DNA from: Oxalobacteraceae bacterium UBA7693
GTDB lineage: Bacteria > Pseudomonadota > Gammaproteobacteria > Burkholderiales > Burkholderiaceae_D
Assembly (NCBI GenBank): GCA_002482715.1
Contig: DLGN01000070.1
Location: 1-39,847 of the forward strand
Direction of reading: 5' to 3'
DNA length: 39,847 bases
Below are positions 23,932 to 34,200 of the stretch, one piece after another. Within the stretch, counting starts at the first letter, position 1, and each line of letters begins with the position of its first letter. A model generated the notes under the pieces. That model was not told where the DNA came from and did not search any database. It saw nothing but the letters and a program-made list of their open reading frames with translations. Made by a program: the position numbers and the translations under genes.

Positions 23932-24624
23932 CTAGGCATACAAGTTTTCCGCCCGCTGCATCAAAACCCAGCTAGTCAAAATGTATTTATCACCCGAAAC
24001 TGGCACACAACCGCGATGCGTATGCGTGAAATAGGCGGGTGCAATCACCATACGTCCAACTTGTGGGCGAATCGATTTTTTCTGATAAAAAAACTCGGTC
24101 TCACCACCGTCTTCGACATCATTAAGATAAAACATAAATAGCAAACTACGGTGCAATTGCTCATTATGCGGCGCCATAGGAAATACTTCACAATGCCAAT
24201 AACGATAATTGCCCAAGCCTTGAGGATATTTTTGCGCCTGTACCGTACCTAAGCGATAAAGATACTTCATGAGGTCCGCGGTCTTGCCAGCAGCAAGTTC
24301 ATCAAAATTATCGATCGTCAGCGTAGTCGCTTGCGCTGTTACCGGATGCGGTAAGCTCAGGGCGAGCGGGGCAATTAGCGCAAAGCGATATTTCTCCATA
24401 TACGCCGTGACATACTCTGCCGTCACCGTCGAAATATGTTCCAGCAATTGTGTATATTCAGAATGGGCATTGAGTAATAAATCTTGACTGATCTTTTTAC
24501 TGGTATCGACCAAGCCACCTGCTTTTCCTTGTATCAAATGGGGACTTTGCTCAAATGCGGCGATCATCTGCTGGCAAAACTCAGGACTTAAAGCCCCGTC
24601 ATACACCTCAATGAAATCGTCCAT
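23932..24624 (-). CDS. 2OG-Fe(II) oxygenase, prolyl-4-hydroxylase-like
   Basis: A 230-residue cytoplasmic protein with the jelly-roll dioxygenase pattern. It has YRYWHCEVFP with a putative iron ligand pair His144 and Glu146, then FMFYLNDVEDGGETEFFY, then PAYFTHTHRGCVPVSGDKY with distal His203 and the 2-oxoglutarate-binding Lys213. The family normally has H-x-D; here the first pair reads H-x-E, a known but less common variant. The target (prolyl or other side chain, or a small molecule) is unknown. A GGGGG ribosome site precedes the ATG. It is single, convergent with the S8 protease gene and about 120 bp downstream of the amidohydrolase on the same strand. Confidence 0.88.
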   Translation of the reverse strand: MDDFIEVYDGALSPEFCQQMIAAFEQSPHLIQGKAGGLVDTSKKISQDLLLNAHSEYTQLLEHISTVTAEYVTAYMEKYRFALIAPLALSLPHPVTAQATTLTIDNFDELAAGKTADLMKYLYRLGTVQAQKYPQGLGNYRYWHCEVFPMAPHNEQLHRSLLFMFYLNDVEDGGETEFFYQKKSIRPQVGRMVIAPAYFTHTHRGCVPVSGDKYILTSWVLMQRAENLYA

Positions 24625-24746
24625 GCATCCCCCATCTTTTATGTTGATTTTTTATCGTCTACCTGCAAGGTACATTCGAAAATACCTGCAATATGCATTT
24701 CACATACATTCAATTTTATCAACCATTGCAGATCGAGGGAAACACT

Positions 24747-26282
24747 TTACTCAGCTTGTATCCTTTGTGCAGACAGACTGTCGCGTTGATGTACTTTACC
24801 TCGCAAAATAACTTGCGTGATAGTGTCATAGGCAGCGACATCTACTAGGGGATTGCGCTTCAACAATAGCAAGTCTGCTTGCTTTCCCACCTCAACACTA
24901 CCAACTTGATTTTCTATGCCAAGTGCGCGCGCGTTCTGTATTGTCAATGCACGAAACAGTTGCGGCAAACTAATCCCCGTTTCCAGCCAACGATCCATTT
25001 CCCAACGTCCATTTATGCCTGGAAATTGCGTATAAAACGGACCGCTCGGTGTATCGCTGCCAAATAGCAATTGCGCGCCACGCTGATTTAATTGCTTGGT
25101 CATGCGCGCTACGGTTGCCAATGGTTTGGCATACATCGCCTTAATCGCTTGATACATCTCGGCAGATGATTTGTTTTCCTTAGCGACTTCTTCAGCCAAC
25201 AAATTTCTCATCCATTGACCAGCTTCACTTTGGTACCAGCTCGCTAATTTTGCAGGAATCGCGTGCGCAACCGCGGGATGTTGAAAGAAATCGGGATTTA
25301 ATTCTTCTTGTTCGCCGTATAAAACTTGTATGGTTGGTTGGACTGAGATACCCGCCTGCGTAATTTCATCGGCAATCTGTTCTATCCGCTTCTGATTAGC
25401 AAATTGTTCGACATTTTTTGCCTCGTGCCACATACCGTGTACCAAGGTGGTAACGCCAGTCTTCAAAGCGAATTCATACGCTGCTTGCGAATTGCCATGC
25501 AGATAGACAGGCATCTTCAAGCTTTTTGCATGCTGCACGACAGCCTGAATCAGCGCAACGGAAGGCACAGGTAAGTTCTTTTGTGCACCAAATCCTGTTT
25601 CGTAAAAAACCTTAATGCAATTAGCACCATCTTTTTTGGCACTGGTCACGACGGCTAGCGGTGTGTGCATCGCGGGGTCGAAGCTAGCTGGATATACACT
25701 CGCTTGGGCTGGGTCAAACAACATATATTTAGTGCCTTGAACTTGAAACTGTAGTTCTTTGCCCATCCACACCGCGGGATAGCCATTTGGTATCGTCACA
25801 GGAGCACAAAAATGCGCTGTTGGGGCTACGGGTTCTGCATTCCACTTGGCGATAAATGCTGGATCGCCTGTCAAATCCAATACGGTCGTAAAGCCAAAGT
25901 AAGCATAGCTGCGTGGCATTTGCTTACGGGCTTGCGGTAACATTGCCTCATCTTTGGCCTGAGGTGCTGCATATCCGGGCACGCCGTCGAGATGAACATG
26001 GCTATCAATCAAGCCAGGAATTAGGAACTGTCCGCGTGCATCAATTTGCCGATCTGCCTTGGTCGCTGCCTTGCTCAAATTGCTTGCGATCTGATGAATC
26101 TTGCCATCGCGGATCAAGACATCTTTTGGTGCAGAGACTTTTGCCTGATCACCACTGATGATTTGTACTTGCTTAATCAATAAACTATTCGTCTGCGCAT
26201 TTGCCTGGCTAAAATTTACCAGCACGCCGAAGGTGAACATCACGCACGAAGAAACAGCGGAGGAAGAAAAAAAGCGCGTCAT
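24747..26282 (-). CDS. Exported amidohydrolase family protein
   Basis: A 511-residue metal-dependent hydrolase of the imidazolonepropionase / Xaa-Pro dipeptidase-like amidohydrolase group. A signal peptide (1-29, ending SQANA) places it in the periplasm. Metal ligands are visible: H95 and H97 in GLIDSHVHLDG, K224 in NCIKVFYE (possible carbamylated lysine), H262 in YLHGNSQ, H282 in LVHGMWHE and D410 in LFGSDTPSG. The C-terminal GKQADLLLLKRNP returns to the small beta domain. The substrate is undetermined. An AAGGA site precedes the ATG. The divergent AraC-type regulator 203 bp away is a plausible controller. Confidence 0.92.
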   Translation of the reverse strand: MTRFFSSSAVSSCVMFTFGVLVNFSQANAQTNSLLIKQVQIISGDQAKVSAPKDVLIRDGKIHQIASNLSKAATKADRQIDARGQFLIPGLIDSHVHLDGVPGYAAPQAKDEAMLPQARKQMPRSYAYFGFTTVLDLTGDPAFIAKWNAEPVAPTAHFCAPVTIPNGYPAVWMGKELQFQVQGTKYMLFDPAQASVYPASFDPAMHTPLAVVTSAKKDGANCIKVFYETGFGAQKNLPVPSVALIQAVVQHAKSLKMPVYLHGNSQAAYEFALKTGVTTLVHGMWHEAKNVEQFANQKRIEQIADEITQAGISVQPTIQVLYGEQEELNPDFFQHPAVAHAIPAKLASWYQSEAGQWMRNLLAEEVAKENKSSAEMYQAIKAMYAKPLATVARMTKQLNQRGAQLLFGSDTPSGPFYTQFPGINGRWEMDRWLETGISLPQLFRALTIQNARALGIENQVGSVEVGKQADLLLLKRNPLVDVAAYDTITQVILRGKVHQRDSLSAQRIQAE

Positions 26283-26485
26283 AAAGAATCCTTGGTGTCT
26301 AAGAAGAATTCAGTGTGCTTGGGCATCGCCTCATTTTCGACCTAAAACGCGATGAAGGACAAGAAAAGCCGGATTGAGGTCGCGCAAAGTTACTAAGAAA
26401 ACATTATTTAACCTAGAAATCTGGACTTCGAACGATAATCCAACGACTCAGAGGGATTTTCTCAGGGCGACACCTCAGATCGTTT

Positions 26486-27607
26486 ATGATGACCAATATG
26501 ACATCAATCATCAGCCATATTCAGATCGCCAACGCCGTTTTATGCGTATTAATGGCGGCACAATTGCTCAGCATGACGGCGATGCGTCCCATGCCCAAAC
26601 GCTTACTCGCCTTCAATTGCTTGCTCTATGCGCATCAGAGTCTTGCCTTAGTAATAATTTTAAACGGCACATTTGAGCGAGGCTTGAACGGCTTTGGTCT
26701 GACTCGTCCACTGTTCGCGATGTTGCTTGGTCCAGCGCTGTATGTCTATTTCTCTTGCGTGCATCGCAATCCCTCGCAAATCAAGGCACGTGATGCACTA
26801 CATTTTCTCGCTGGCGTGATCATCTTCACGCTATTAGTCTGGATTAAGCCTTTACGCGCTTTGATTGATATCGCGATTACCTGTAGTTTTGTGATCTATT
26901 TTATCTTAATCGCGATTCAGATGCGCACTGGCAAGCAAGCGCTCGCTCACCTTGATAATTACGCTCAGCCAGCATACCGTTGGCTTATTTGTCTGATGAC
27001 GATGGCCTTTATCAATATCGTGCTAGAAATAGCAGTCAATCTAGAAATGGATGCTGGCGTCGGCTTGCGGGATTCTAAAGCACTACTCATTGCCAGCATC
27101 GCCTTCTTCTTAATCAACATGACCATGGTCATGGCTGCGCTGAAGCGTAGTGAATGGCTAGAGTGGATGTATCAATTTGGACAACAAACGCTGCAAGCAA
27201 CAATACAAGCAACGCCAAGCGCAATTGACCCCGATCTTGCGCGACAAACCTTTGACCGTTGGCAAAATCTTGTCAAAACAGAGCAACTACATAAACTAGA
27301 ATTTGGTATCACCTTGGCGCAAGCGGCAAAGAAGCTACAAGTGCCAGCGCGCCAGTTATCCAATGCGATTAATCAAGTTTATGGCCAGAGCTTTTCAGTC
27401 TATTTGAATGACCAACGCATACAAGAAGCGCAAAAACTCTTAACAGAACGGGCTGATTTGAGCATTATCGACGTCATGCATGAATCTGGATTCAGTAGCA
27501 AATCGAATTTCAATAAGGAATTTTTGCGTGTTAGTGGCACTTCACCTTCAGCATTTCGTGAAAAACACGCGCTCGCATCGCAAATTCAAAATTCGGTCGC
27601 ACACTAG
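26486..27607 (+). CDS. Membrane-anchored AraC family transcriptional regulator
   Basis: A 373-residue protein with about seven hydrophobic helices in residues 10-219 and a cytoplasmic AraC HTH domain at about 262-362, including ITLAQAAKKLQVPARQLSNA (first HTH) and IIDVMHESGFSSKSNFNKEF (second HTH and signature). Regulators with a membrane sensor half and an AraC DNA-binding half are common in Proteobacteria; the signal is unknown. ATG at 26486 is used, with further ATGs a few codons on, and no strong ribosome site. It is divergent from the amidohydrolase gene, which is its most likely target. Confidence 0.92.
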   Translation: MMTNMTSIISHIQIANAVLCVLMAAQLLSMTAMRPMPKRLLAFNCLLYAHQSLALVIILNGTFERGLNGFGLTRPLFAMLLGPALYVYFSCVHRNPSQIKARDALHFLAGVIIFTLLVWIKPLRALIDIAITCSFVIYFILIAIQMRTGKQALAHLDNYAQPAYRWLICLMTMAFINIVLEIAVNLEMDAGVGLRDSKALLIASIAFFLINMTMVMAALKRSEWLEWMYQFGQQTLQATIQATPSAIDPDLARQTFDRWQNLVKTEQLHKLEFGITLAQAAKKLQVPARQLSNAINQVYGQSFSVYLNDQRIQEAQKLLTERADLSIIDVMHESGFSSKSNFNKEFLRVSGTSPSAFREKHALASQIQNSVAH

Positions 27608-27629
27608 CCGTGTGACAGTTCCAAATAAA

Positions 27630-27660
27630 AAGCGCAGCAAATGCTAAATTTGCTGCGCTT
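27630..27660 (-). terminator. Intrinsic terminator of the acylase gene (convergent)
   Basis: A perfect 12-bp stem, AAGCGCAGCAAA (27630-27641) and TTTGCTGCGCTT (27649-27660), with a 7-base loop. Read on the minus strand it is followed by TTTATTTGG, so it chiefly terminates the acylase gene, whose stop lies 33 bp upstream in that direction. Confidence 0.88.
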
Positions 27661-27692
27661 ACGTACATCAAGAAAACCAATCAAACCAAAGA

Positions 27693-29936
27693 TTATTGTC
27701 CAGGATGATAACGACGCTTCGTATGCTTAGCCACGTCTTCTGGATAAAACAAAACGTCTTTGAACTCGCCTTTGCTATACATTTCACCTTGATCATTAAA
27801 ATGTGGTGATGCCGGATCACCACTATTGCCACCCGCCAAAATACTCTTCGCTTGAACACGCGGACCAAACGTGACTGCTGCGACAAAGCTATTGCCACGG
27901 TCGCCATAAATCCGCTTGGTCGTTTGCTTCGCGACCATCCCATAGGCAGCTAACGAACCCCAATTACCCGAAGCAAAAGCGACTGGCCAACTTGGTTTAT
28001 TGTCGTCATACGTCGCATTGATATCGCCTGACAAACGTTGGAAGCGATTAATCTCACCCCATGGCGTTTGCCACTTTCCAAAATCATCTTGCAGTCGCTG
28101 ACTAGCGCGTTTTAATGCCGCCAATAGTGCTGGTGCAGAGACACTCGGCAAATAATCTACGATGGGAATATTTTTGTACTTGGCCTCACCACCGTGTTGC
28201 AAGACCAAATCCTGCGCCCAATAAATTGCGAGAGAAGTCGCTGTTGAATCTAAGGTGGCACGCATATCCCAATTACGCAGCGATTGAATTTGCTCTGCCA
28301 ACATCGGATCTGGCTTAGCTTCATACGCTTTAAACAAAGGTGGTAATAATGATTCGAATGCGGTTAATTCGCTGTCATAGGCGAGTTTGATTAAGCTATC
28401 TAAATCTAAATTCTTTGCGTCTTTTAATACCTTAACCGCATGCAAGCCACGCGCATTCTCGCCATTACTCCACATATAACGTGGAAAATCTTGCACGCGA
28501 GGACTACTACTATTGGCGCCAACACCAGAGGCTGAGAATGGCCAGTTATTGGTATTTTGTATCCAACCAGTCGCCGGATTAAAAATCTGAATAATCTCTT
28601 TGACCGGATGCAAACCCTGCCAATCAGCAGAACGCAAACTGCCATCTACCGGTTTGGTCCAATCGAGCTGCGGGTTACGACGCGGCACAAAATTGCCATG
28701 GAAATAAGCGATATTGCCATCGCGATCTGCATACACGGTGTTATTCGACGAGTTCGCCCGCAACGCCATCACTTTTGCGAAACCTGCATAATCGCGGGTT
28801 TTTGTCCGCAAGTAGGATTGCATTAATGCCTTCATTGGCTCATTCATCAATTGCACGGCAATCCACTTACCATTGGCCGAACGCACCACGGGGCCATGGT
28901 GACTAAAGTAAGTTTTAATCTTACGACTCGCCATGCCATTAAAGGCTTTGTAAGGCAACGTTTGTTCGACGACCTTTAAAGGACGTTGTTTGCCTTCATA
29001 CAAATAGAAATATTTATCTCCTTTTTGCGTCACATTCAAAACGAATTCATCGATCACATCGGCAGCGTTGGAAGTGTGCATCCAGCCATTGTATTGGTTA
29101 AAGCCTTGGTACACAAAAAATTGTCCCCAAGTCACTGCGCCGTAAGCGTTCAGTCCCTGGCCACTCGTTACCTGTACTTCTGGGCGAAAATAAAAGGAAG
29201 TGTGCGGATTAATCAACAACATCGCTTGACCGTTCGCGCTGCGCGACGGTGCGATGGCAAACCCATTCGAACCACGTGGTTCTGGCAAAGTCACTGGACT
29301 GTGCTGCGTCAAGAACTCCGGCTTATCACCATATAAAGCTTCCAATTCCTTCAGATTAACTGACTCAATATCGCCACCGATACTGCCCTCACTAAACGCC
29401 AGCGCCATCCAAGGTTCAAAATGCGTAATCAAACGTGGCTTTACTTCTGGGTGCGTATGCAGGTAATAATTCAAGCCATCAGCAAACGCGATCATTAATT
29501 GCTTTAACCATGCTGGACTTTTCGCATACTGCGCCTTTAGTTCAGCGGGTTGTATGAATAGCTTCATGCGCAAATCACGCCAGATTTCCACTTCACCTTC
29601 AACTTCGGCTAAACGTCCGAGAGCATTGATGTAATTGAGCTCGATGCGCTTAAAGTCGTCTTCAGCCTGCGCATACAAAAGACCAAACACCGCATCCGCA
29701 TCGGTCTTCCCCTGCACATGCGGAATCCCCCATTGATCACGAGAAATCGTCACATTTTTTGCAGTCGCCTGCCAACGCGCACGATCCTTGGCATCTGCGA
29801 GTGGAGCACCATGCGCAACACTCACGGTCAGACTACTTAAACCAGTGCCAAGCAAAAAACACATTGCGACCAGTTTTTTATGGAACAAAAAAGTCTTGAG
29901 ACCTGTCTGATGATTGCTTAAAACGTTTGAAGTCAT
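27693..29936 (-). CDS. Penicillin acylase / acyl-homoserine-lactone acylase family Ntn hydrolase
   Basis: A 747-residue exported precursor. It has a signal peptide (about 1-43, ending AHGAP), an alpha subunit region starting TISRDQWGIPHVQG, then a spacer and the autocatalytic cleavage site PRGSNGFAIAP, where Ser223 would become the N-terminal nucleophile of the beta subunit. Then come LLINPHTSFYF and a beta chain ending in the usual AGGNSGDPASPHFNDQ region. The gene fits the PvdQ/QuiP/penicillin-acylase clan, which hydrolyses amide bonds of acylated amines; which acyl donor it uses cannot be read from the sequence. Some residues are typical of the AHL-acylase branch, but this is an inference. 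A short AGGA ribosome site precedes the ATG. Confidence 0.93.
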   Translation of the reverse strand: MTSNVLSNHQTGLKTFLFHKKLVAMCFLLGTGLSSLTVSVAHGAPLADAKDRARWQATAKNVTISRDQWGIPHVQGKTDADAVFGLLYAQAEDDFKRIELNYINALGRLAEVEGEVEIWRDLRMKLFIQPAELKAQYAKSPAWLKQLMIAFADGLNYYLHTHPEVKPRLITHFEPWMALAFSEGSIGGDIESVNLKELEALYGDKPEFLTQHSPVTLPEPRGSNGFAIAPSRSANGQAMLLINPHTSFYFRPEVQVTSGQGLNAYGAVTWGQFFVYQGFNQYNGWMHTSNAADVIDEFVLNVTQKGDKYFYLYEGKQRPLKVVEQTLPYKAFNGMASRKIKTYFSHHGPVVRSANGKWIAVQLMNEPMKALMQSYLRTKTRDYAGFAKVMALRANSSNNTVYADRDGNIAYFHGNFVPRRNPQLDWTKPVDGSLRSADWQGLHPVKEIIQIFNPATGWIQNTNNWPFSASGVGANSSSPRVQDFPRYMWSNGENARGLHAVKVLKDAKNLDLDSLIKLAYDSELTAFESLLPPLFKAYEAKPDPMLAEQIQSLRNWDMRATLDSTATSLAIYWAQDLVLQHGGEAKYKNIPIVDYLPSVSAPALLAALKRASQRLQDDFGKWQTPWGEINRFQRLSGDINATYDDNKPSWPVAFASGNWGSLAAYGMVAKQTTKRIYGDRGNSFVAAVTFGPRVQAKSILAGGNSGDPASPHFNDQGEMYSKGEFKDVLFYPEDVAKHTKRRYHPGQ

Positions 29937-30187
29937 ATCCTGCCCGTATTCATGTTGAGGAAAAGTATTCTGTGCAAAAGACTAACACAGCTATAAGCAA
30001 ATGAAACCAGACGAGACTCATCTTTGACATCTCTGCTGAGCCTACCTAGTTCTATGCCGTAAATTGTATTTCTGAAGTAGAGACTAGCCAAAGACAGATG
30101 AAGTTCCCAAACATTCAGTAGGGCAGTAATTATTAAATTCAAATAGGAAACCAGACTTCTCAAGCAAGAAATCTGATTTTTACCTTG

Positions 30188-30204
30188 GCATTCAAAAAGA
30201 ATGC
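30188..30204 (+). other. Short hairpin in the leader of the PD40 gene
   Basis: GCATTC (30188-30193) and GAATGC (30199-30204) around AAAAA form a small stem-loop about 28 bp before the preferred start. The role, if any, is unknown. Confidence 0.3.
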
Positions 30205-30231
30205 GTCATTTTTTACACTATGAGGCAATTT

Positions 30232-31128
30232 ATGGCACAACTGTATCGGTATGGATTCTGCCTGTGGGCTCTATTGTTCACCCAATTATTGGCCGCACAG
30301 GTACTGCCCGAAAAATTTCAACCCGGTCACATTTCTCATGGCGGGGTTTTCGGATTTACCCTTTCCCCCGATGGAAAAACCGCCTTATGGGTAGAGTCTC
30401 AGGGGAAACGCGAGAAACTCTACATCAAGCAATCTCAGCTTCTGAACGGCAAATGGACACCAGCAAAAACCGCGTCATTTTCTACTGAAAGCAATCAATG
30501 GAAAGATATCGATCCTATCTTTAGTCCACAAGGTGACTTAGTACTATTTCAGTCGAATCGCCCTATTCGAAGTACAGAAAAAGAATTGAAAAAAGATTTC
30601 GACATCTGGGCGGTAAGAAAGACTGCCACAGGCTGGAGTCAAGCTTTTCATCTGGGAATGGAAATCAATACCGAAGCGTCAGAATCGTATGCGTCGATAA
30701 CAAAAAGTGGCGACATCTATTTTATGAAAGACCACGAAAATCAACCCGGCAATTCAGACATTTTCGTCTCTAAACTCGTCAATGGAAAATACCAAAAACC
30801 AGTAAACCTGGGTGCGCCTGTTAACACAGGGCAGTTTAGAGAATCGAATCCTTTTATCTCACCGAATGAAGATTATCTGATCTATTTTTCTTCAGATACC
30901 AGCGGGCTGGGTGAAGTCGATTTATATATCAGTTTTAACGAAAACGGTACGTGGACAAAACCAGTCAATCTGGGCTCGCCTATCAACTCAGAATTAGCTG
31001 AGTTCTGTCCGTTTGTTCACAAAGATAAACTTTACTTCACTCGTCAGAAAAAAGAAGCCGACAGAATGATCGAAGATATTTACTCAGTTAACTTTGATCC
31101 GTATCGTTACAAACGGGTTACTCAGTAA
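30232..31128 (+). CDS. PD40 (TolB-like) beta-propeller exported protein
   Basis: A 298-residue protein from the preferred ATG at 30232, which has GAGG 6 bases upstream; the earlier ATG at 30220 lacks a ribosome site. It has a signal peptide (about 1-24, ending LAAQ), then WD40-like PD40 repeats: GFTLSPDGKTALWVES, DPIFSPQGDLVLFQSNR, SYASITKSGDIYFMKD, NPFISPNEDYLIYFSSD and CPFVHKDKLYFTR. A tandem of VNLGAPVNTGQFRESNPF and VNLGSPINSELAEFCPF shows internal duplication. Proteins of this shape act as periplasmic or outer-surface propellers, but no function is assigned. It is convergent with the DUF4214 gene. Confidence 0.85.
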   Translation: MAQLYRYGFCLWALLFTQLLAAQVLPEKFQPGHISHGGVFGFTLSPDGKTALWVESQGKREKLYIKQSQLLNGKWTPAKTASFSTESNQWKDIDPIFSPQGDLVLFQSNRPIRSTEKELKKDFDIWAVRKTATGWSQAFHLGMEINTEASESYASITKSGDIYFMKDHENQPGNSDIFVSKLVNGKYQKPVNLGAPVNTGQFRESNPFISPNEDYLIYFSSDTSGLGEVDLYISFNENGTWTKPVNLGSPINSELAEFCPFVHKDKLYFTRQKKEADRMIEDIYSVNFDPYRYKRVTQ

Positions 31129-31276
31129 GATGCATCAGAGACGTCCCAAAGATGCAGCTCAATTTGGAACAAAACATCGAGGCATGAATATCGTTCATTT
31201 GCAGTTTCATTTCTATTAGAAATCCGCTAAGACATATTTTTTCAAGACTATTTTTCATAGCGCTTAGAGTTGATGT

Positions 31277-34200
31277 TCATGATGAAATCTTAAAACTGAT
31301 ATCTGACACATTTCCAGCTAAGTCTTGGACCCCAACGATAGTGATTGATCCCGTCGAGAAGAAGTAATCGCTGAGACCGGATCTAACTGTGAGCTCGGTT
31401 CCTGCGGCATCCCAAATTAAAGAGCTACTGTCAATCTTGTAGGCTTTTTTATCCAACTCCATATTGCTTGAATTCGCAAAAATCATTTGCGATAATTGAA
31501 GTTGCTTGTTTACAGGCTCAGAAAATTTCAACACGACTTCTCGGCTATACAGACTACCACCACTTTGAACGTATCTTGGTGTCGCATTCACTTGACTTGC
31601 GCTTGGCGGGATAATGTCCAACATAGAACTACTAGCAGAGCCACTAAGCTGCGGTAAATATTGTAAATTTTTTGCGACAAAATTTCCCGACACATCAAAT
31701 AGTTTTACTTCGGCATTTCCAGCACTAATCGCTGTTGCGAGTTTGGCTGCATCAGGTGTATTCAGATTAAATTGAATAAATCCATCGTTGGCAGCAATGA
31801 AATTGTCTTGCGCCATCAGCTCGTTATTCACGTAGAGGCTAGCTCTTCCATTGGTACTTTGCATCGCCGTAATTTGAAGTTCGACATTTTTTGTTCCATT
31901 GGCATTATCCGAAACAAATATTTTCCTAGGTGCGTCTGGTGCTCGGTAATCCTGTTTTGCAGAAAATTCACTATGGACGCCACTTAGCTCCCCACTCGCG
32001 TTGTATACCCAAACGCTAAATTTAGAATCGCTATTAATTATCGATTTCAAATTGATAGAATTGAGAGAGAAGTTAACAGTAGTATCCGAACTCAAAATGA
32101 TGTCATCGGTTGCTATTGGCTTAGGATCATAATTGAAATGTAGTTCGGCACGACCACCCGCATAGTCGTATCCATTAATTGTTGCGCTTGCGATGAGTCC
32201 AGTATTGCTTGCATTAAAGGTTTTGTCTAAGACATTGCCTCCTACTGCCTGAAACTGTACGTCTGTGGCAGGAGCAGGTCCAACGTAGGTGGAATTGTAG
32301 TTGCTATTCCGAGCCCAAATCCCGCGAAGGTCGCCTGTTGTTTGTATGGTGTTGTCATTGCCATCCGAATAGATCACAGAAAACTCATACATACCAAATT
32401 TATGAACCGTGGTCGGATCAAAATTGAATTCATACGTACCATATTTTCCAACAACAGGGCTACCATCAACCCAATAACTTGACCCGATTAAGAGAGTGGC
32501 TTTGGCGGTATTACTTGGAACATAGGAAGTGGCAACTTGAACCTTGAAGACTTCTTTTTGTGGCTGCGTATAAACTGAAATTAAGCTAGTAGGCGTGTGT
32601 TTACCAAAAAGTTCTACAGAACTAACACTTGAGAAGTCAATTGCTTTTTGTTTGTTAACGATAATATATGGTGCCCATGTTGGACTCACCATTTGGTTAT
32701 TCGCGTTATAAAGCTTGATACTTAGAAAATCATTTTTTGAGAAAATTTCAGAAAGATTTGTGCCACTGGTACCAAGTAAAAAATCAACGCTGGTGTCATC
32801 TCTTTTTATTTCATTGTCCGTAGCTATTAACTTACTGCCAAAGTAGAACTCAGCGCGTCCACCGGTTGCAACGTTCCTAGAAATAGATGCCGTTAACATC
32901 GCAGTTGCATCACGTGCATCTATCATGTTGTACTGATTACTCGTTTGTCCCTTAACACTGATTGATTGAATATGCTGTGAACTTAGCTCTATGTTAATTC
33001 CTGTGCTTGTTCCTGTGCTTGTGCTTGTGCCTGCGCCTGTTCCTGTTGGAAAACTCTCTTTAACAACTAAATTGATTGAGGTGTCGCCTGCTATAAGATC
33101 GGCGTTCATGTCGGCAATACTCAAACTGAGCTTACCTCCTTGAGAAACAATCTGTTTAAGTTCAGAAAAATTTGACTTTTGAACAATAAAATCGACGGTC
33201 TTGTCAGAATGGACAATAAAATCATCTGTCGCAATAACATTGCCGTTTAAAAGTAAAGATGCAGTGCGGTTAAAGTACCCTAAAGCGTCAATACTTGCAC
33301 TTACTTTGAAACCCGTATTGCTTGCATTGATGGTATTAGTCTCAACTGTTCCACCCAACGCGGTAAATTGCAAATTTGTGGCAGGCTTACCAGATACATA
33401 TTTGAAATCGAGTGTTCCTAAATCGGTAATACCTTTGTGAGAAACTTTATTTCCTGCTTGATCGTAAAGTATTACTTCTATGTTAAAGTTTTCAAGATGG
33501 AACGCATTATAAAACTCTTTTCCTTCTAGGTAGTTCATATTAAATTCAATGAAACTATCATTAGATAAAATAATTGAATCTCGTGCCAGCTCTTTTCCAT
33601 GAACTACAGCGACCGCATATCCGCCTTCACTTTCAAAGGGCTTAATTCCGACCTTTAGCTTTGATGTGTAATAGTCTAAGCCAGAAGGTCCTTCAGTCGT
33701 CCAGCCTGTAATCAATGTAAAATTTTTTGGTTTCGGGGGTGGTGTAGAGTCTAAAATTACTGATTTGATCGAAGAGCTCGTACTGACGGTTCCATAAATG
33801 TTTGTCAACTTCGTTGAGATTGTATAGTTACCATCTGCCCCCCAATGCAAGTTTGGTGGAACTTGAAAAACAACGTTTCCAGCAACAATATCGCTCGGAG
33901 TAATGATGTAATTGCTCAAACCAGAAAACGGCACCGCATTTTTCAAGACTTGGAGCGTATCTCCTACCTTAACGCCAGAATTAAATAAAGATATCTGAAT
34001 CGGGAAACCGGACTTAATTTCATCGGCACCAATTCCAAAGTTGGCCGCTAAAATAGTTATCGGCTGAGTAATACTTCCGACTGCAAAATTTGGAATGCTT
34101 GAACCATCCGAAGGAAGTGGTGGAATTAATTGGAAAACTGAATTCGGATCAGCATTCACTTTTGATAATACAGTACGAACGATAGCAAAAGCATCGAAAT

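Noticed and set aside
33002..33043. CRISPR-like repeat array
   Set aside because: The units are only 6 bp, contiguous and in frame in a coding gene; there are no spacers or cas genes anywhere in the window.
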